A stretch of 64,000 nucleotides of DNA, taken from the NCBI GenBank assembly GCA_963969345.1, contig OZ017770.1, forward strand, positions 10,720,180 through 10,784,179, given 5' to 3'. The position numbers were made by a program, and so were the translations under genes. This DNA comes from Turbatrix aceti (lineage: Eukaryota > Nematoda > Chromadorea > Rhabditida > Panagrolaimidae). The notes beneath the pieces are model-generated. The model had not been told where the DNA came from. It did not search any database and saw only the letters and a program-made list of their open reading frames with translations. Shown piece after piece: positions 58,712-64,000 of the stretch; the stretch's first letter is position 1, and every line of letters starts with the position of its first letter.

Positions 58712-58830
58712 CGTTCTGAAGGCTAAGTCAGGTTATATCGATACTTACTGCTTTGTTGAATCGGATAGATTGTTGTTTATTAGCGACCAGGAGCTTGTCT
58801 ATGAGTGACAGATAGCGGTCGATGGGCGAT

Positions 58831-58962
58831 GACAGATAGCGTGTCGCTGTAGGCGACAGAGAGCGTGTCGATGAGCTAGTGATAATAAGGCCGTCCGACA
58901 GATAGCGTGTCGCTGTAGGCGACAGAGAGCGTGTCGATGGGCTAGTGATAATGAGGCCGTCT
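58831..58962 (-). repeat. 66-bp tandem duplication in the gag leader
   Basis: Two copies (58831-58896, 58897-58962) beginning GACAGATAGCGTGTCGCTGT differ at two positions. Each holds the imperfect palindrome GTCGCTGTAGGCGAC. They lie in the untranslated leader between 5' LTR and gag, where packaging or translation signals usually sit. Confidence 0.88.
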
Positions 58963-59001
58963 GTTCGGCAAGGCGATGGGTGAACCTACTCTCGTCACCA
59001 C

Positions 59002-59182
59002 TGCTGTAGGCCGTCAGGGACGGGCTACAGGCGGGAGGAGGACAGGAGAGAGCGTCAAGGAGCGAATCAGGGAGTGGTCATTTATTGGGTCTTGGATCAT
59101 GCTTATATACACATCGGTATGCTAATTAGATGGATAGGTAAGGCAGGTGTGGACAGTGAGGGAAGAGGACGTGAGGACGCCA
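59002..59182 (-). repeat. 5' LTR
   Basis: 181 bp, the promoter-bearing copy for the minus-strand element. Read on the minus strand it includes a TATA-like GTATATAAGC stretch. The candidate primer binding site begins one base after its end. Confidence 0.93.
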
Positions 59183-59187
59183 GTATG

Positions 59188-59746
59188 TTTATTCATTTGT
59201 TACAAAATTGGTCTCGATATTGTCAAACAATTTTTCTTTTGTTTGAACAGTCAAAAACAACGCTGGGTTGGCATACACTTGACGTTAGTGCCACGATAGT
59301 TTTAAAAATTACCTGGATGACCCCACTGAAACGGGGGAAATAATGTTAAGAAAACCCCTTTTTTTTTTTTTGGCCCGGGCTTGCAAAATTGAGGCCATGC
59401 CCGGGGTCGTATCAGGCATGTCAAAAATCGGGGGCCGCGACCCCTTTCGCCCCCCCCCCCGGGGCCGGGGCCGTTTTTTCCCCAAAGCCTCTATTGGTCC
59501 CCCTTATTTTTTTTGAAAAAATGTAACAAAGAAAAAAATCGTAGAGAGTGCTCTCTAGGGTCCGACCTCTGCCCCCGACTACCCCCGTCCCCGACCCGAT
59601 ACAGAGGGGGGGTTCGAAGTTCGACTCACGTGCGATGTTCGACTCCTAGTGCTCTCTTTTTCAATTTCTCTGATTTTTTACTTTTTCACTTTGCTATGTA
59701 AGATGATTCCTCTACTGATGCCGATTTTCTCGAAATACGGGCACCT
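59188..59746. other. Low-complexity, partly GC-rich spacer
   Basis: Contains T and C homopolymers, a CCCCGGGGCCGGGGCCG run (about 59457-59473) and repeated GTTCGACTC phrases near 59617-59645. No gene is recognised. Confidence 0.5.
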
Positions 59747-59798
59747 AAAATATGCGAGTACCAGATCCGGTCGGCGACGGCTGGTACTCGCATATTTT
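59747..59798. repeat. Palindromic left edge of the 726-bp satellite
   Basis: AAAATATGCGAGTACCAG (59747-59764) and its perfect complement (59781-59798) flank CCGGTCGGCGACGG. Later monomers lack the left arm, so the array begins with half of an opposite-sense arm. The first monomer therefore starts at a symmetry point. Confidence 0.85.
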
Positions 59799-60485
59799 GA
59801 CGATTTTATATTCTGTGCTTTCAGGTGCTCCCTTCGGTTTGGTCGAGGGAAGTCAAATATGCATGATTTCACTTTCCGAGGTATATCGACCCCAAGGATG
59901 TCAAAGAACAAAAAATAAAACGGCTATCACAACGCAGAAGCTCAATAAAAAATCACCAAGATATACGCGGTTTGCACCACTAGAATAGAGGGGAACACTA
60001 CGCGCGCACTAATGTTCCCCGGCCTCCCCTTGTTTTCAGCCAGTTTTGAATGACCGTATCACAGCATGTATTGAGCTTCTGCGTTACGATAGCCGTTTTA
60101 TTTTTTGTTTTTTGACATCCTTGGGGTCGATATACCTCGGAAAAGTGAAATCATGCATATTTTACTTCCCTCGACCAAACCGAAGGGAGCACCTGAAAGC
60201 ACAGAATATAAAATCGTCAAAATCGCGAGTACCAGCTGTCGCCGACCGGGTAAAGTAAAGTCATTTTCGGTCATTTTGCCACTTTTCGATGTGATTAGGC
60301 TAAGTCTGAGCTAACTAACGATTGTTGGATTGAGTTGATAAGTTATCGGAGAAATGTGCTGGAAGGCTTCAAAGTTGCCTATTTTGAAAAGACATTTTGA
60401 ATGTTTTCTCAAAATCCCTGGCGAAATTTAAAATTCCGATAACGCTAAATCTTTATACCTGCCTAGAGCTTGGAGGCCTACCCAA

Positions 60486-60982
60486 CTTTACCCGGTCGGC
60501 GACGGCTGGTACTCGCATATTTTGACGATTTTATATTCTGTGCTTTCAGGTGCTCCCTTCGGTTTGGTCGAGGGAAGTCAAATATGCATGATTTCACTTT
60601 TCCGAGGTATATCGACCCCCAGGATGTCAAAGAACAAAAAATAAAACGGCTATCACAACGCAGAAGCTCAATAAAAAATCACCAAGATATACGCGGTTTG
60701 CACCACTAGAATAGAGGGGAACACTACGCGCGCACTAATGTTCCCCGGCCTCCCCTTGTTTTCAGCCAGTTTTGAATGACCGTATCACAGCATGTATGAG
60801 CTTCTGCGTTACGATAGCCGTTTTATTTTTTGTTTTTTGACATCCTTGGGGTCGATATACCTCGGAAAAGTGAAATCATGCATATTTTACTTCCCTCGAC
60901 CAAACCGAAGGGAGCACCTGAAAGCACAGAATATAAAATCGTCAAAATCGCAAGTACCAGCTGTCGCCGACCGGGTAAAGTA
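60486..60982. repeat. Representative hairpin unit of the 726-bp satellite
   Basis: Arm 60486-60673, loop 60674-60794, arm 60795-60982. Mismatches between arms include GACGGCTGG versus GACAGCTGG, CGCATATTTT versus CGCGATTTT, and CCCCCAGG versus CCCCAAGG. The same arm-to-arm differences recur in every monomer, so the arms are not being homogenised with each other although the monomers are. Apart from this fold the 61 kb copy has no other feature. Confidence 0.9.
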
Positions 60983-63900
60983 AAGTCATTTTCGGTCATT
61001 TTGCCACTTTTCGATGTGATTAGGCTAAGTCTGAGCTAACTAACGATTGTTGGATTGAGTTGATAAGTTATCGGAGAAATGTGCTGGAAGGCTTCAAAGT
61101 TGCCTATTTTGAAAAGACATTTTGAATGTTTTCTCAAAATCCCTGGCGAAATTTAAAATTCCGATAACGCTAAATCTTTATACCTGCCTAGAGCTTGGAG
61201 GCCTACCCAACTTTACCCGGTCGGCGACGGCTGGTACTCGCATATTTTGACGATTTTATATTCTGTGCTTTCAGGTGCTCCCTTCGGTTTGGTCGAGGGA
61301 AGTCAAATATGCATGATTTCCCTTTTCCGAGGTATATCGACCCCCAAGATGTCAAAGAACAAAAAATAAAACGGCTATCACAACGCAGAAGCTCAATAAA
61401 AAATCACCAAGATATACGCGGTTTGCACCACTAGAATAGAGGGGAACACTACGCGCGCACTAATGTTCCCCGGCCTCCCCTTGTTTTCAGCCAGTTTTGA
61501 ATGACCGTATCACAGCATGTATTGAGCTTCTGCGTTACGATAGCCGTTTTATTTTTTGTTTTTTGACATCCTTGGGGTCGATATACCTCGGAAAAGTGAA
61601 ATCATGCATATTTTACTTCCCTCGACCAAACCGAAGGGAGCACCTGAAAGCACAGAATATAAAATCGTCAAAATCGCGAGTACCAGCTGTCGCCGACCGG
61701 GTAAAGTAAAGTCATTTTCGGTCATTTTGCCACTTTTCGATGTGATTAGGCTAAGTCTGAGCTAACTAACGATTGTTGGATTGAGTTGATAAGTTATCGG
61801 AGAAATGTGCTGGAAGGCTTCAAAGTTGCCTATTTTGAAAAGACATTTTGAATGTTTTCTCAAAATCCCTGGCGAAATTTAAAATTCCGATAACGCTAAA
61901 TCTTTATACCTGCCTAGAGCTTGGAGGCCTACCCAACTTTACCCGGTCGGCGACGGCTGGTACTCGTATATTTTGACGATTTTATATTCTGTGCTTTCAG
62001 GTGCTCCCTTCGGTTTGGTCGAGGGAAGTCAAATATGCATGATTTCACTTTTCCGAGGTATATCGACCCCCAGGATGTCAAAGAACAAAAAATAAAACGG
62101 CTATCACAACGCAGAAGCTCAATAAAAAATCACCAAGATATACGCGGTTTGCACCACTAGAATAGAGGGGAACACTACGCGCGCACTAATGTTCCCCGGC
62201 CTCCCCTTGTTTTCAGCCAGTTTTGAATGACCGTATCACAGCATGTATTGAGCTTCTGCGTTACGATAGCCGTTTTATTTTTTGTTTTTTGACATCCTTG
62301 GGGTCGATATACCTCGGAAAAGTGAAATCATGCATATTTTACTTCCCTCGACCAAACCGAAGGGAGCACCTGAAAGCACAGAATATAAAATCGTCAAAAT
62401 CGCAAGTACCAGCTGTCGCCGACCGGGTAAAGTAAAGTCATTTTCGGTCATTTTGCCACTTTTCGATGTGATTAGGCTAAGTCTGAGCTAACTAACGATT
62501 GTTGGATTGAGTTGATAAGTTATCGGAGAAATGTGCTGGAAGGCTTCAAAGTTGCCTATTTTGAAAAGACATTTTGAATGTTTTCTCAAAATCCCTGGCG
62601 AAATTTAAAATTCCGATAACGCTAAATCTTTATACCTGCCTAGAGCTTGGAGGCCTACCTAACTTTACCCGGTCGGCGACGGCTGGTACTCGCATATTTT
62701 GACGATTTTATATTCTGTGCTTTCAGGTGCTCCCTTCGGTTTGGTCGAGGGAAGTCAAATATGCATGATTTCACTTTTCCGAGGTATATCGACCCCAAGG
62801 ATGTCAAAGAACAAAAAATAAAACGGCTATCACAACGCAGGAGCTCAATAAAAAATCACCAAGATATACGCGGTTTGCACCACTAGAATAGAGGGGAACA
62901 CTACGCGCGCACTAATGTTCCCCGGCCTCCCCTTGTTTTCAGCCAGTTTTGAATGACCGTATCACAGCATGTATTGAGCTTCTGCGTTACGATAGCCGTT
63001 TTATTTTTTGTTTTTTGACATCCTTGGGGTCGATATACCTCGGAAAAGTGAAATCATGCATATTTTACTTCCCTCGACCAAACCGAAGGGAGCACCTGAA
63101 AGCACAGAATATAAAATCGTCAAAATCGCAAGTACCAGCTGTCGCCGACCGGGTAAAGTAAAGTCATTTTCGGTCATTTTGCCACTTTTCGATGTGATTA
63201 GGCTAAGTCTGAGCTAACTAACGATTGTTGGATTGAGTTGATAAGTTATCGGAGAAATGTGCTGGAAGGCTTCAAAGTTGCCTATTTTGAAAAGACATTT
63301 TGAATGTTTTCTCAAAATCCCTGGCGAAATTTAAAATTCCGATAACGCTAAATCTTTATACCTGCCTAGAGCTTGGAGGCCTACCCAACTTTACCCGGTC
63401 GGCGACGGCTGGTACTCGCATATTTTGACGATTTTATATTCTGTGCTTTCAGGTGCTCCCTTCGGTTTGGTCGAGGGAAGTCAAATATGCATGATTTCAC
63501 TTTTCCGAGGTATATCGACCCCCAGGATGTCAAAGAACAAAAAATAAAACGGCTATCACAACGCAGAAGCTCAATAAAAAATCACCAAGATATACGCGGT
63601 TTGCACCACTAGAATAGAGGGGAACACTTCGCGCGCACTAATGTTCCCCGGCCTCCCCTTGTTTTCAGCCAGTTTTGAATGACCGTATCACAGCATGTAT
63701 TGAGCTTCTGCGTTACGATAGCCGTTTTATTTTTTGTTTTTTGACATCCTTGGGGTCGATATACCTCGGAAAAGTGAAATCATGCATATTTTACTTCCCT
63801 CGACCAAACCGAAGGGAGCACCTGAAAGCACAGAATATAAAATCGTCAAAATCGCGAGTACCAGCTGTCGCCGACCGGGTAAAGTAAAGTCATTTTCGGT

Positions 63901-64000
63901 CATTTTGCCACTTTTCGATGTGATTAGGCTAAGTCTGAGCTAACTAACGATTGTTGGATTGAGTTGATAAGTTATCGGAGAAATGTGCTGGAAGGCTTCA

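Larger units (their letters stand above)
57266..59182 (-). mobile_element. Gag-only LTR retrotransposon (1917 bp)
   Basis: Two identical 181-bp LTRs (57266-57446 and 59002-59182) begin TG and end CA. The whole is flanked by a perfect 5-bp target duplication GTATG (57261-57265, 59183-59187). It is oriented on the minus strand. Just inside the 5' LTR a TGGTGACGAG stretch could be the primer binding site. An A/G-rich tract adjoins the 3' LTR (57448-57480) as polypurine tract. The interior holds only a gag ORF; protease, reverse transcriptase, RNase H and integrase are absent. Identical LTRs mean a recent insertion. The 5-bp duplication and Gag type suggest Ty3/Gypsy, replicated by a partner element. 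Confidence 0.93.
59747..64000 (+). repeat. 726-bp satellite with built-in inverted repeat
   Basis: Monomers repeat at 59767, 60492, 61217, 61943, 62669 and 63395 (measured at CCGGTCGGCGACGG), giving 725-726 bp periods, and continue beyond the window. In each monomer a ~188-bp arm (for example 60486-60673) is followed by a 121-bp loop and its inverted complement (60795-60982), with fewer than about ten mismatches, then a ~227-bp spacer. The loop holds GGGGAACA / TGTTCCCC around ACGCGCGC. Copies differ from each other at only a few sites. The conserved short ORFs are by-products of the symmetry. Confidence 0.96.

Noticed and set aside
60046..63943. Repeated 63-79-codon ORFs in the 726-bp satellite
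   Set aside because: The same sequence is open on both strands because of the inverted arms; there is no start context or domain.

Overview
The window is repeat-dense, AT-rich eukaryotic DNA, most likely from a metazoan (an arthropod-like genome is plausible). This rests on a tRNA-type SINE, LINE remnants, a Mutator-like transposon with a 52-base spliced intron, hAT- and CACTA-like non-autonomous elements, a gag-bearing LTR element and several satellites. I found no rRNA gene, no functional tRNA gene, no operon and no convincing ordinary host gene. The two convincing protein-coding regions, an MULE transposase and a retrotransposon Gag, both belong to mobile elements.

Layout. Positions 1-24610 hold two full copies and one truncated copy of a ~9.26 kb head-to-tail macrosatellite. 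Positions 24611-42260 hold an accessory block of older, diverged and segmentally duplicated sequence. It carries three arrays of a 53-bp minisatellite and two nested DNA transposons: a CACTA-like element at 33103-35215 and an MULE at 35312-39404 with a 9-bp target duplication. Positions 42261-53634 return to the macrosatellite with one partial copy and one more divergent copy. Positions 53635-59746 are a graveyard of insertions: a 1.9 kb terminal-inverted-repeat element, an hAT-type MITE with an 8-bp target duplication, a LINE 3' relic, and a 1.9 kb LTR element with identical LTRs and only a gag gene. Positions 59747-64000 hold a 726-bp satellite, each monomer of which contains a ~188-bp-arm inverted repeat, and this array runs off the window.

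The least explained signal is inside the macrosatellite. About 6.7 kb of each unit carries roughly 60 copies of the pentamer CAGTT on one strand and only about seven of its complement. The adjoining 2.4 kb has about one. The same domain holds GC-rich hairpins. A ~585-bp segment shared between the macrosatellite and the accessory block sits at both switch points between them and looks like a recombination hinge. A SINE present in three units and absent from the fourth orders the duplications. Counts and alignments were made by eye.
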